Positions 21,521 to 30,845 of a DNA stretch of 30,961 nt are shown here, piece by piece. Below the pieces are notes generated by a model, which had not been told where the DNA came from, did no database searches, and saw only the letters and a list, made by a program, of their open reading frames with translations. Origin of the DNA: Bimuria novae-zelandiae CBS 107.79 (taxonomy: Eukaryota > Ascomycota > Dothideomycetes > Pleosporales > Didymosphaeriaceae); the NCBI GenBank assembly GCA_010015655.1, contig ML976725.1, positions 1 through 30,961 of the forward strand, read 5' to 3'. Each line of letters begins with the position of its first letter. Positions within the stretch are counted from its first letter, which is position 1. A program made the position numbers and the translations under genes.

Positions 21521-22795
21521 TCAGGGTGTCTTCAGCCTCTCTTCCTCCTCCATCAAGACCTCAGTTGTACACCAGATCTCCCCGTTTCTAGCGGCTGGCT
21601 CGTTACGAAGGATGATTTTTTCCGATGAATCGCCAGCTGAGCTGCCTATTTGCTTCATTTGAGCGGAAGGATCGAACCCACTTCCGGCCTTTCCACTTGA
21701 GACGTGCGTCCCGTAGCTTGTATCAGGGTAATGCGGGGAGGTGGACGTGCTGGTCTGGGGCTGTTTAACAACACCGAAATGCTCCAAGACGCGTTGGAAA
21801 GGACCTCGAAGACAGGGAACGCAAGACGCGATGAATCCCGTGAGGGCCTCGATGGAACACCACATCTCGATGGTGATTGCATTCGCCGAGATGTCGTCGC
21901 CGTTCCGCATAGCGAGAATTTGTTGAATCTTGATGATAGAGGAAACGCCAGCGAAGATGCCTAGACTCATGAGGAACCAAATGATGGCACGCTCTCGAAG
22001 CGGACGTTGAACTTTGCGCAAGAAAGATATCGGAAGCAGCGCGAAGACCCAGTCCGTCAGGATGACGAACGCCTGAACTGTGACTTGACTTGCCGTGTCC
22101 ACGTTGTTTGGCCAACACCGACCAGGGATATCTCCGGGATTAGCCCACTTCGCACGAAGAGGCCTGCAGCTGATGAGTTGCGTGAGCACGTTGTACACAC
22201 CTAAGGTAGTATAGAGTCAGCCGACATCGTGTTTGTTACTATCGATATATTGTACCATATGGTACAAAGACCGCCGAGGCAACATGCATCCTGTAGCAAT
22301 ACAAAGACGTGTTCACCTACAAAAGCGCTGCAAGCGTTTGGCTTCGCCCGGGAAGTACTTACTGAGTACAACTTGAAACGCAATCATGGCCCACAGGAAA
22401 CGGCAACACTGCTTTCTAGGCTCCAAACGCAGCATGAACAAGGCAATAGAGATCTTTATTGAAGCCATCCCACATGCCCAGAAAGGCTGCGCGATCACCC
22501 CATAGAAGACGTAGGTGTCGTTCCGTAGGGTCATTTTCGACGGGTCGCCTGTCCACGTGGGCAGCGCCCATTCAATGCTTTTGAGGAATAGTCCGGTGTT
22601 GACGACGACGAGAACGTAGGCGATGGCACAAACGTAGTCGTCAGCCAACATGCGATAGACCGTGGAAAATCGAGTCCATAGCCTCGCAACGAAGAGAAGA
22701 GTGGCCGTGGCAAGCAAAGTGGTTGCGATGACGCTGAACTCCCACGCAATGTGCGCAGCACGACCACTCGGTGCAGTGCGCGTGTTCAGACTCAT
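21521..22795 (-). CDS. Fungal rhodopsin-domain integral membrane protein (SAT4-like)
   Basis: Two exons, 22795-22363 and 22200-21521, give 370 residues. The donor is GTAAGT and the acceptor TTAG; the 162-nt intron is much longer than the others here. Splicing completes a helix, FLWAMIAFQVVLS joined to VYNVLTQLISCRPL, which supports the junction. Seven hydrophobic segments are visible (for example AWEFSVIATTLLATATLLFVA, DDYVCAIAYVLVVVNTGLFL, VTVQAFVILTDWVFALLPISFL, IWFLMSLGIFAGVSSIIKI). Family marks include LADDYV, the CRPL motif and the long loop Cys in GRCWPNN. The C-terminal 80 residues are soluble, serine-rich and charged. Family knowledge: this large ascomycete family (PF20684) is often annotated only as 'integral membrane protein'; some members are linked to PTH11-like receptor roles, but none can be inferred here. 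The ATG at 22795 is the first ATG of the open frame. Confidence 0.85.
22251..22266. repeat. Perfect 16-bp palindrome inside an intron
   Basis: TGTACCATATGGTACA equals its own reverse complement and lies in the 162-nt intron of the rhodopsin-domain gene. In RNA it could form only a loopless or very tight hairpin, so a DNA-level role or chance is as likely as a splicing role. Confidence 0.6.
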
Positions 22796-23397
22796 CGCGG
22801 CGGCTACTCTCACCTGCGTGCCGTGTTTGGGGGGATGCGAAAAGAAGATGTTGGAGTTCTAAGGTATGTGCAAGCAAGGAGAGTGGGCCCAGGGTCCGTG
22901 GGGCGAATCGAACCGCATGCCCACTTGTGTCTTCCGAGAGAAGGCGCGAGGCGTGGTAGATAGGCATGCGTGATTGAGCGACCTCGCCCCAGACTATTTC
23001 GTGCAAACTCTCAGCATGAACTTTCTGTGATACAGAGTGGTCAGGACACTTAATTCTCATTGGACATGCGTCAGGCTAACCAAGTCCGGACGGTTTTAGA
23101 GTTTGGCGGGCCCAGGGCGTTGTTCCACCCGAGTGGAAACCGCCGATCCGTCTGACTCGCACAGATGAGGAGTGTCCGTGCCTTACCGCATCCCCAGATT
23201 CAGGAGCACCTTATCGATCTACCTTCACAGCTCCTACAATGGGTGAAAAAAAGTGGACATCGCTCACGTGAACTGCCAAGGCGCTAGGTGTCTTATCGAT
23301 AAGGACTCCTGGTCCGTGCCTCAGCTCCAAACTCAACACACCAGGACTCTATCACCACCTCGTATATATCGATTTTTTTCGCCAACAACACCCATTA
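22796..23397. other. Intergenic region leading into the AT-rich block
   Basis: About 600 bp of normal composition: the promoter side of the rhodopsin-domain gene, then a transition toward the transposon remnant that begins near 23398. No gene recognised. A terminal inverted repeat of the remnant could lie here but I could not pair one. Confidence 0.45.
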
Positions 23398-23690
23398 TGC
23401 CACCTCAACGCACTAGCGGCCGTCCGCACGACTCTGGCAACCTTACAGAGGCTTAGAAAGGTGCTTTGTAGCCCTACGCAAGCTCTCCAACACTAAATAC
23501 GCCTATATCGCTAGCGCGATAGGTTTAAGCATCTTAACACTATAAAAAGTCTTTAAAAAGGTTAAAAAAGCTTATACAGAGGCCTTGCTTAAGTCTTTAC
23601 TTAATAATTTACTAACTATAGTTTATACTATCTATATTAGTCCCCTTAAAGCTAAATTTAAAATACGTAATAATAGTAAGCTTAGTACTT
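23398..23690 (+). pseudogene. RIP-damaged transposase-like N-terminus (helix-turn-helix)
   Basis: An ATG at 23398 starts MPPQRTSGRPHDSGNLTEA and then hits TAG. With one phase change, a frame resumes as LRKLSNTKYAYIASAIGLSI...KVFKKVKKAYTE...LLNNLLTIVYTIYISP. The shape 'ALR(K)...KYAYIASAIG.S...V.KV.KKVKKAY' resembles the helix-turn-helix start of Tc1/mariner-type transposases. Stops are TAG/TAA as expected from C-to-T changes at CpA, and composition drops to AT-rich at about 23,470. Family assignment is tentative and the C-terminal DDE part was not recognised. Confidence 0.4.
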
Positions 23691-23756
23691 AAATATATAA
23701 CGCTATTATATAATTTAGTACTTAAATTTATAACGCTATTATATAATTTAGCACTT
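23682..23756. repeat. 33-bp tandem duplication with a partial third copy
   Basis: Copies at 23682-23714 and 23715-23747 differ at one base (AAATATATAA versus AAATTTATAA), followed by TTAGCACTT as the start of a third. It lies in the AT-rich block. Confidence 0.85.
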
Positions 23757-24468
23757 ATAATTATAAAGAATTAATCTGCTATATCTTTTAAAAAGTTAAA
23801 ATTATAATAAGTTATTTTATACTAGTTAAAAGTATTTATAAATACTACTATTACTGTTATAAGGCGCTCACACCTTGGTCCGATCCGGGTTAGGGCAGTA
23901 AGGCTAAAGTAGCACTTTATAAATTATTTAATAGTATAAGTTAATGCGATAACTTAGCGCGTGGCTATATAATCTAATCTTATAATAAATAAGATAATTA
24001 TTAGTCTATATAGAGAACGTACTCGTACAGATGACATATAAGTTAACTATAAAAAAGAAATACAATAATAGGAAAATTATTACACTACATACTAGTCTAT
24101 TTCTCCCTTTATACCTAAGTGACTCGAACTCCTTGGCGGATCACTTTAATCTAGAGCTACTGTTAGATCGGGATCACATGATCCTAGCTAACCTAAGCAG
24201 CCCCGCGAGTCCTTACAGGCTAGCTATAACACAACCTCGTCTACCTCCCCCTATTTACCTTTAATTATTATAGTATTATACTTTAGGTTTTTTAAGCTCG
24301 TAATATTATCCCCCCTTTTAAAGTAATTATCCCCCCTTTTAAAGTAATTATCCTAATACCTATTTTTATTTTATAATTATATAGTGGCGCTAGCGTACGC
24401 GTGTATAAGTAGTTATTAAAGCTTTTATTATAAGTTTGCTTTTTACTCTTTTTATTACCTGCCTAATT
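23757..24468. other. AT-rich, RIP-type degraded DNA
   Basis: No gene. The stretch is mostly A/T, dominated by TA dinucleotides, with small islands of normal composition (about 23,868-23,905 and 24,120-24,250). It fits remnants of one or more transposons mutated by RIP. A 21-bp tandem duplication sits at 24307-24348. Confidence 0.6.
24307..24348. repeat. 21-bp perfect tandem duplication
   Basis: The unit TATCCCCCCTTTTAAAGTAAT occurs twice head to tail at 24307-24327 and 24328-24348. Its six-C run is striking in the surrounding AT-rich DNA. Confidence 0.9.
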
Positions 24469-24753
24469 ATGCTTAAAGTCTTAAAAATATTTTCTAATTA
24501 ACGCTGCTAGAACTAGATAAAGGCTATTCTTAACATAGACGTAAAAATACTAACTCTATATAGTTACTATAAAGAGAAGGGTCTAAAATATATAATAGAG
24601 TTATCTACTAGTTTTTATACTTACTATATTTAGGCAAAGACCTAGTGTAGCCTAATTTTAATATAGACTAAGCGTTAAAAAATAAAGGTAGGGCAGCGTT
24701 ATCTTTAAAGTAATATCTTATATTTAAAAAAAAAGCTGACTTAGAGTATTTAC
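24469..24753 (+). pseudogene. Gag-like or nucleic-acid-binding protein remnant, split by the copia insertion
   Basis: From an ATG at 24469 a plus-strand frame reads MLKVLKIFSN with several TAG/TAA codons, then ILTLYSYYKEKGLKYIIELS. Tyrosines stand where a C-x2-C-x4-C cluster might be expected, and TGY-to-TAY is a single G-to-A step at TpG, as RIP makes. This looks like a decayed cysteine-cluster protein of an older transposon. It continues to the very edge of the LTR element, so the copia insertion at 24754 appears to split it. Tentative. Confidence 0.35.
24749..24753. repeat. Target-site duplication TTTAC, left copy
   Basis: Five bases directly before the left LTR, identical to 30013-30017. 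A 5-bp duplication is the usual length for Ty1/copia integration. Confidence 0.9.
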
Positions 24754-24917
24754 TGTAGCGGTTGTTGCTGCAAAGCGAAAGTCGGGAAAAACACTGATTT
24801 GATTGTATGTGTGTAGTAGCTAAGATATATACTGCTAGGTAGGCTAGGCAGCAGTAAATGAGTGTAGGCAGCAATAAGCTAGCATAGGCAATAATAAATA
24901 ATCTGAATACTGTTACA
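24754..24917 (-). repeat. LTR, 3' copy in element orientation
   Basis: 164 bp, TG...CA ends intact on the plus strand (TGTAGCGG ... GTTACA). It differs from the other LTR by seven transitions; six derived T/A bases in this copy lie at 24876, 24892, 24896, 24899, 24904 and 24911, the side facing the element interior. Confidence 0.95.
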
Positions 24918-24930
24918 CACCCCCTTATCC
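24918..24930 (-). other. Polypurine tract (plus-strand primer)
   Basis: On the minus strand the bases directly upstream of the 3' LTR read GGATAAGGGGGTG, all purine but two T. This is the position and composition of the primer for second-strand synthesis, and it fixes the element's orientation. Confidence 0.85.
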
Positions 24931-24981
24931 TATAGTTAGTTAACGACGTAAGGATAATCTCTCCTACATATCTACTGTGCC

Positions 24982-27900
24982 TTAAAGTCGAGAGTATAGA
25001 TTTGTAAGGTGTAGCTACCTCACAAACTCTGCGTGCTTTTGACGTGGTAGCATCTTGGTTATGCCGTCAGCAGGCATCCTATTAGTAGATCGCCATTGTA
25101 CGTAGAGTCGTCCCTGCTCTACTTCCTGGCGGATCTAGCTCTGGTGTATATCGACATGCTTGAGCTTAGTTGCTAGTTTGTCTTATTCTTTTGTAACAAT
25201 CCCAACCGTCTGCTAATTGTCACATAAGATAGTTAGAGTAGTGTGAAGCGTTAGTAAGAGGCCCTTAAACAGGCGTAGCTACTCCTCTATTTCTAAGCCT
25301 GTAAGGGAGAGCGCGAGTAGCTCTACCTTAGTAGTTAATTTAGTAACTATACGCTGCAGGGTAGACTTCTAGTTAATAGTTATCCTAAATAACTAGAAAA
25401 TATATCCTTAAGAGCTGCGGCGAGTCTCTAAGTTATCTGCAAAAGTAGTATTAGATACTCTAAAAAATATAAGATCGCGATAATCTTCTTCTATAGTTAT
25501 AAACTCTTAAATCTCTTACTCTGTGCAAGCTTCGAGCGCGTAGTACTTTGTCTTTAGGACATGACGCCATACTTTACGTATAGAGTCCACGTGAGCTTAT
25601 CCAAGATTAGTAAGATATAAAGCGTGTATCACATGTGCACGTGCGAGGTCTGGTTAAGTAAACTACGTTAGGAACGCGAAATAGCTAATAAGCTTCTAGT
25701 AGAGCTTTATATAAGCTGCTTTAGGATCCTCCGTAGATAGCTTAAGGTAGTTGACTATTATAGGTACTTCTATACGGCGGCCGATAGACGTTATACCATA
25801 CTTTATAGCTACTTTATTAATATAGGCATCTTAAAGTAGCTAGAGTTTATAGGTGGCGATGTCTCGGATGACGCGTATGCCTAAAAACCACTTAAGTAGA
25901 CTAAGTCGCTTTAGTTAATAGCACTTGCTAAGCTTTTGCTTGAACTACTAGTGGAGCTTGGTATTGTGTGGGTGAAAGGCCATAACGATATCGTTAACGT
26001 AGACGAATAGTATAAGCCACTTGTTCGTGTACACACATGGAAAGCCTGGCACAGGCTTTATCCCTAGTGACTGTAGCGTCCTGCGGAGCTCCTTATACTA
26101 TAGTAGCGGTGACTCCTTTAATCTATAAAGAGCGCGGAGTATTTAGAGTAGTTTTCTATCTTTTTAAAATCTGTCTGGCGTCTGCGCGTAGAGTAGACGA
26201 TTAAGTAAGGTGTTAAGAAAAGCTATTAGTACGTTGTACTAAATTAGCTCTAGCCTAAAGTAATTAGTAATAGTAGTAATTACTCTAAAGGTGTGTGCTG
26301 TAAGTGTGGCGGCGTAGGTGTCTCTATATAGCTGCTAGAAATCACCTCTAATTACTAATCGTGCCTTAAATCGTGAAAGAAAACCGTCCTTATTAAATTT
26401 ATAGGTAAATACCTATATAAGTGGTAAGACCTTAGCATTAATATTTACTACTATTTTTATAGTCCTAGTAAAGCATCCTTTACTCTAAATACTTTAGTAT
26501 TTTTCTTAACTAGCTTGTTAAAACTTGGCTCTATATAGATAAGTCTCTAGGTCTCTCTAGGTCCTTGGTAGAGGTGGAACTTGTAACTAATAGATCTTAA
26601 TTACAAGCTATGGCTTTAGCGCTATTATAAATGCGTGCAGGTAGTTATTAATGCGTATTTTATAGGAAATTGCGTGCGTTTGGTATCTGGTTACACTAGT
26701 GAGGTCGTCCGTGCGCTATTATCGGCGGCGCGAGCTTATACGTATGTTTAATTTATTAATTTCGGGATTTCTACGCCTTGGCGCGTTGTTGTTATAGCGA
26801 TTAGGTATATAACTAGGAATTTGTGTTGTAAAGAGCTCTTATAGTGTTATCTCTAGATCTCGTTCTGCCGGGAGAATGTTGGCCGGAGTATCGTTGTTCC
26901 GTTGCTGGCTCACGTGAGGCTTAGGTGACGTAGGTGTAAGTAGCCTACCTCCTATAAACAGGTCCTCTACGTCCTTATTAACTTTATCGTTCTTGTCACT
27001 TTTGCTCTTACCCCCTACCTACTACTAGCTAGCCTGAGCTGCCGCTGCAGGTATTGTACGGCTTTATCTAAGCGTTATAAGCTCTTTAATAGCGATATCG
27101 TTAGATTTAGCTTCTTCTAGGAAAGTAAGTAGCTCTATAACTTCTTTAATAACTAACTTAGCTACGTAGCCTTCTGGCCCTTCGTAAAATCGCGTTAGCT
27201 CGAAAATGACGTCTCTTGCTTAAATTACTCTGTCCTTTGTGGGCAGCTAGATCCTAAAGATATTTATTAAATTATAGCCTACAAGGTGTCCTATAAGAGC
27301 TCTAGATTCCAGCTTGTCGCCTCTTTTAATAGACGGATTTCGGACGTATGCTTAATAGCCTATAGGACGTAAGTAGTTTACCTTTAGCTTTAATCCCTAT
27401 ATAACCTTATATAGAGTTTTCTAGCCTAGCGCTTTAGTTAGTGTGCGATTTAGTATGTATGCTGCTGTTTAAAATAGTTTGTTTAATAATAACTTTAGCA
27501 GGTTTCCTTTAAGCCTTATAGCTTAAGCTTAAATAACGATAATCTTGCCTGCTCGCTTTGTAAGGCTGTTTTATTCGTCTACGTAGTCTGCCCATGGCTC
27601 GTATTGGATCCCTAGCTTAGCGCAAAGCTCCTCTAACACGTTTAGTATAACTCTGTATCTTTAGTTGTTATTAGTCTTAATTGTGGTAACGTCGCTATTA
27701 AAAATACGCTATATCTTACAAACTTTTTAAATAAGCTAGCGGCTTAGGAATGCCTTCGTACGCTATAGAAAGCAGTTAACTTTATGCCACTTGCTATACT
27801 AGTCTACTATATAACCTGTAATTTGGTTACTATTAAGACAAGGGTCTACCTCTTAAGGTAGTAGCTATATAAAGTCTACAGCAACGCGATAGAACTTCCT

Positions 27901-29766
27901 AGGTATAAAGTCTTCCTGCTGTCTTCTAGAGACTTGCTTTGTAAGTTTCGATTCGATATATACGCCATAGAAGTCGCTATCTTTACCTTCTACTCGCAAG
28001 CCTTCTACATGGTTAACTAGCTTCTTGATTGCCTTTTTGCTAGGATAACCCTAGGTGCTGTGCGCTGTCTTATAGTTAACTATATAATTACGTTAAAGGT
28101 CCTTTAAAGGTTAATAGGTAGTGCTAAAGGATAATAATAGGCGTATGTCTAGGCGGCGGCTAGCATTAGCGTTAACTAGCTAGTGGCTATTATTATACTC
28201 TAGTTATGCAATAACGGTTTTCTTACTAACTTTGTATAGTAAATCTTATCTTAAGTTAAAGTGGATCTAACTTAAGCGACAGCGTGCTAAGCCTATAAGG
28301 CTTGTTAAGAAGCCTTTAACTAAGGCAACATGTATTAGGATAATAAGTAATAGTTCTCTTAGTGTTTTCATGGTTAGCTTCATGCTGCCCTATGTAGTAA
28401 TCTTAATACGGCCTGTTCCTGCTCCTACGAAGTCGTTGGCACTGGCCTTATACTCTTTCGTCTATCTAGGCCAGGACTTAGTGTTAATAATGTGAGTGTT
28501 TGAACCAGGATTAAGTATAAATTAGTTGCTTAATAAGTCGTAGCTACTAACATCGTTAAGCGTTAATAGAGCTACTAACTCCTTAATAGGTTTAACACTA
28601 TTATTAAGTATTAGATTCTTATTACGTTTATCGCGCTTGTCGTGCTCGTCGTGCTCGTTAACTATAATAGTATTAGATACTATATATTATGTAGTGTAGG
28701 TCGATAGATTAGAAGGAGGCTTGCTATTGTTAATAGTAACTATAGGCTCAGAGTTCGACTAAGTTGCCTTCTAGTCCTGTATGGCTTTTTCTACCCCTAC
28801 TTTTAAGCTCGGATCCTTGGCAAAGGCTGCAGCCACTTTCTTACCAGCTTCTTTATTATTATATCCTTAGGGTTAGTTAGGAGCGTTGGGGTTTATTAAC
28901 TAGCACTTAGACTATAAGTGTCTCTTACTATAGAGGCATATACCGCTTTAAGAAGGTTTATTATTTTATAGTATTATTAGCTTTACTATCTCTAGCTCTG
29001 CCGCGTGTGCACTAAAGCCTGTACTAATTAGGCGTGTACGCTTTAGGTATGCTAAGAACTTAGCAACGTAGTCTTCTACTAATGGGACTTTTATACCAAG
29101 CCTCTCTTTTTGGATCAGGTCTCGCAGACCTGCCGTTCTGTATTCGGGGTTAATTGTCTTGTAGGTAACTAGGAAGTCCTCCTACGCACGAGTATCCTTA
29201 GTCTTTAAAAGCTTAATAGTCTTGCACTAGCTAGTAACCTTAATCTAATATTAAAGCTATTCTTTAACCTTTCTGCCCTTTGGTGGTGTCTAAAGATCCT
29301 TGTATTTTACTATTAAATCGCGACGACGCGTCGCCTCTAATAGTGCGAGATATTTCTTAAGGGTTGTAAGTTATTAGTGCGGCGTATTCTTGTCCTTAAT
29401 TAGGTATATGTAATGCGCTACTATTATCTTACTAATCTTAAAGTTAAAGTCTACTAGAGCCTTAAGCTAACGCTTATACTTTAGATCCTTCTTCTCCTAT
29501 CGCTCGTACGCCTAACAATAGTCGGCTCGCTGCTTAGTGTTTAAGCTAGTAAATAATATAGCTTGTTAGTTATAGTTGCTTAGCTAAGGCTCCGTTAGCT
29601 CCTCTAGCTAGGGTAGTTAGTCTGCTGTAATATCTAGATTAACGTATTTTTAGAGTTGGTTCTTTTATGCTGTATCCTTGCGGATAAACAGCTATTTATG
29701 CTAATCTTCTAATTGGCTAAGGATAATCGTCACCCGAGTAACTATTAGGTCTAACTTAGTTATTAT
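24982..29766 (-). pseudogene. Gag-Pol polyprotein relic of the copia element
   Basis: About 1595 codons in one phase, from an ATA ATA pair at 29766-29761 (one of them probably the former ATG, lost by G-to-A) to TAA at 24984-24982. Recognisable parts, right to left: Gag (KLDLIVTRVTIILSQLED, TKQRADY, ATRRRDLIVKYKD); protease near 28,521 (ILNPGSNTHIINT, with Asn where the catalytic Asp is expected); integrase at about 27,150-27,900 (SDVTTIKTNN, AYILNRTLTKALG, IGHLVGYN); reverse transcriptase at about 25,600-26,430 (FKARLVIRGDF, YVNDIVMAF in place of YVDDI, LKWFLGIRVIRD); RNase H and tail at about 24,990-25,420 (VELLALS, LKHVDIHQS, MPADGITKMLPRQKHAEFVR). Phase was checked at six of these points and is constant. 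Dozens of TAG/TAA codons interrupt it. Both the protease and RT active-site Asp-to-Asn changes fit GAY to AAY. Confidence 0.9.
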
Positions 29767-29835
29767 CGTGCTCGTAGGTGCTCTACTCTATGTGTGAGTA
29801 TGTAATAAGTCAGGTGAGTGAGATCCCGTCGCAAT

Positions 29836-29848
29836 CCAGGCTCATAAC
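29836..29848 (-). other. Primer-binding site for initiator tRNA-Met anticodon arm
   Basis: Directly inside the 5' LTR the minus strand reads GTTATGAGCCTGG. The first ten bases are complementary to GGCTCATAAC, the anticodon stem-loop of eukaryotic initiator tRNA-Met. Family knowledge: several Ty1/copia elements, including Drosophila copia, prime from a cleaved iMet half-tRNA. The match fits that mechanism. Confidence 0.85.
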
Positions 29849-30012
29849 TATAGCGGTTGTTGCTGCAAAGCGAAAGTCGGGAAAAACACTGATTTGATTG
29901 TATGTGTGTAGTAGCTAAGATATATACTGCTAGGTAGGCTAGGCAGCAGTAAATGAGTGTAGGCAGCAATGAGCTAGCATAGGCAACAATGAACAATCCG
30001 AATACCGTTACA
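29849..30012 (-). repeat. LTR, 5' copy in element orientation
   Basis: 164 bp, identical to the other LTR except for seven transitions. Its only derived base is A at 29850 (TATAGCGG instead of TGTAGCGG), which destroys the terminal dinucleotide next to the interior. The outer end GTTACA is intact. Confidence 0.95.
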
Positions 30013-30017
30013 TTTAC
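30013..30017. repeat. Target-site duplication TTTAC, right copy
   Basis: Five bases directly after the right LTR, identical to 24749-24753. Confidence 0.9.
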
Positions 30018-30456
30018 TAGTATTAATATATTTCTCTCCTATAGGGGTAATGTAGATAATATCTTTTATAATTTAATAGAATAGTTATTATACGCGGCTC
30101 TTTATTAGGCGTCTTAAAATAATATAAGTTATTTAAGCTTTAATATATATCTAATAGAAATAGTTAGTATAGTCTCTAGTTAGCTAAATACTTATAACGT
30201 TTAATTTAAGCTAATTAACTACTTTTTAGTCTAAATAGCCCTAGATCTAATAAGCAGCACGTTAATAAATAATATTAATAAGCTTTAGTGTATATAATAG
30301 ACGATATAATACTCTAAACGTACTTAATAGTAAGTATAAAAGCGATAATAGTAATTATCGTAATAGCTTAGTATTAATTAGTTAGTATCCTTTATTATAT
30401 TTAAGTAATATAATAACGTTTAATAGTTAGCGCATGTATAGAATATCTTAGCTAAA
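30018..30456. other. AT-rich degraded DNA, right side of the insertion
   Basis: No gene. The plus frame following the insertion (SINIFLSYRGNVDNIFYNLIE...) has TAG/TAA at the density seen on the left and may be the continuation of the remnant split by the copia element. Confidence 0.45.
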
Positions 30457-30620
30457 ATAAAAATAGATAAACTTTATATAATAGCGCGTAAGTCCTAATA
30501 AGCTTATAAAAAAGTCTTTAACGTATATAACGTGCGTTAGCTCTAGCGTCTATAGTCTATATAGTATACAAGCAACAAGTTTTATCATACCCTAAGCTAT
30601 AATTAGGATCTAGCTATTAT
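30457..30620 (+). pseudogene. Possible pogo/Fot1-type transposase helix-turn-helix remnant
   Basis: A plus frame reads IKIDKLYIIARKS, two stops, AYKKVFNVYNVR, stop, L, stop, RL, stop, SI. The pattern 'I..A...RKS..AYKK.F.VYNV...L.RL' resembles the psq-type helix-turn-helix at the start of pogo-family transposases (alignment by eye). Stops are TAA/TAG as RIP would create. No DDE domain lies in the window. Confidence 0.35.
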
Positions 30621-30845
30621 TAGCGTAAACGTAATAATATTATAGATTGTTGTTTATCTTCTTCTAGCTATACTATAACTTTATATTTATAACATAAGTG
30701 TTTAATGCTAAATTAATAATTTATTAATTAAGGAGCTTAGTCTTATTAGTATTATCTTTAACTATTACTATAAGCTTTTTATTAGGCTTAGTATTAGTGT
30801 CTACTATAATTATATTTAAGTTATTATTTAAATACTCTTCTAGAG
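30621..30845. other. AT-rich degraded DNA to the right boundary
   Basis: Continues the AT-rich block with no recognisable coding relic. Composition switches back to normal at about 30,845, over a few bases. Confidence 0.6.

Larger units (their letters stand above)
24754..30012 (-). mobile_element. Complete but RIP-inactivated Ty1/copia LTR retrotransposon
   Basis: A 5259-bp element transcribed on the minus strand. It has 164-bp LTRs, a 5-bp target duplication TTTAC on both sides, a primer-binding site next to the right-hand (5') LTR, a polypurine tract next to the left-hand (3') LTR, and one gag-pol frame. Domain order Gag, protease, integrase, reverse transcriptase, RNase H is that of the Ty1/copia (Pseudoviridae) group, since integrase precedes reverse transcriptase. 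All coding damage noticed is substitution, mainly TGG/CAG/CAA to TAG/TAA, with no shift of phase between domains. It cannot encode its own proteins. Similar fungal elements, such as copia elements of Pleosporales, would be the closest comparison. Confidence 0.95.

Noticed and set aside
22890..22960. Minus-strand GGTTCGATTCG, resembling a tRNA B box
   Set aside because: No A box or cloverleaf can be built upstream; the acceptor stem does not pair.
23682..23756. A CRISPR-like array
   Set aside because: The repeat is a direct tandem duplication without spacers, in eukaryotic AT-rich DNA.
24668..24874. Short minus-strand frame repeated at 29763-29996
   Set aside because: It lies mostly within the two LTRs and is identical because the LTRs are; not a gene.
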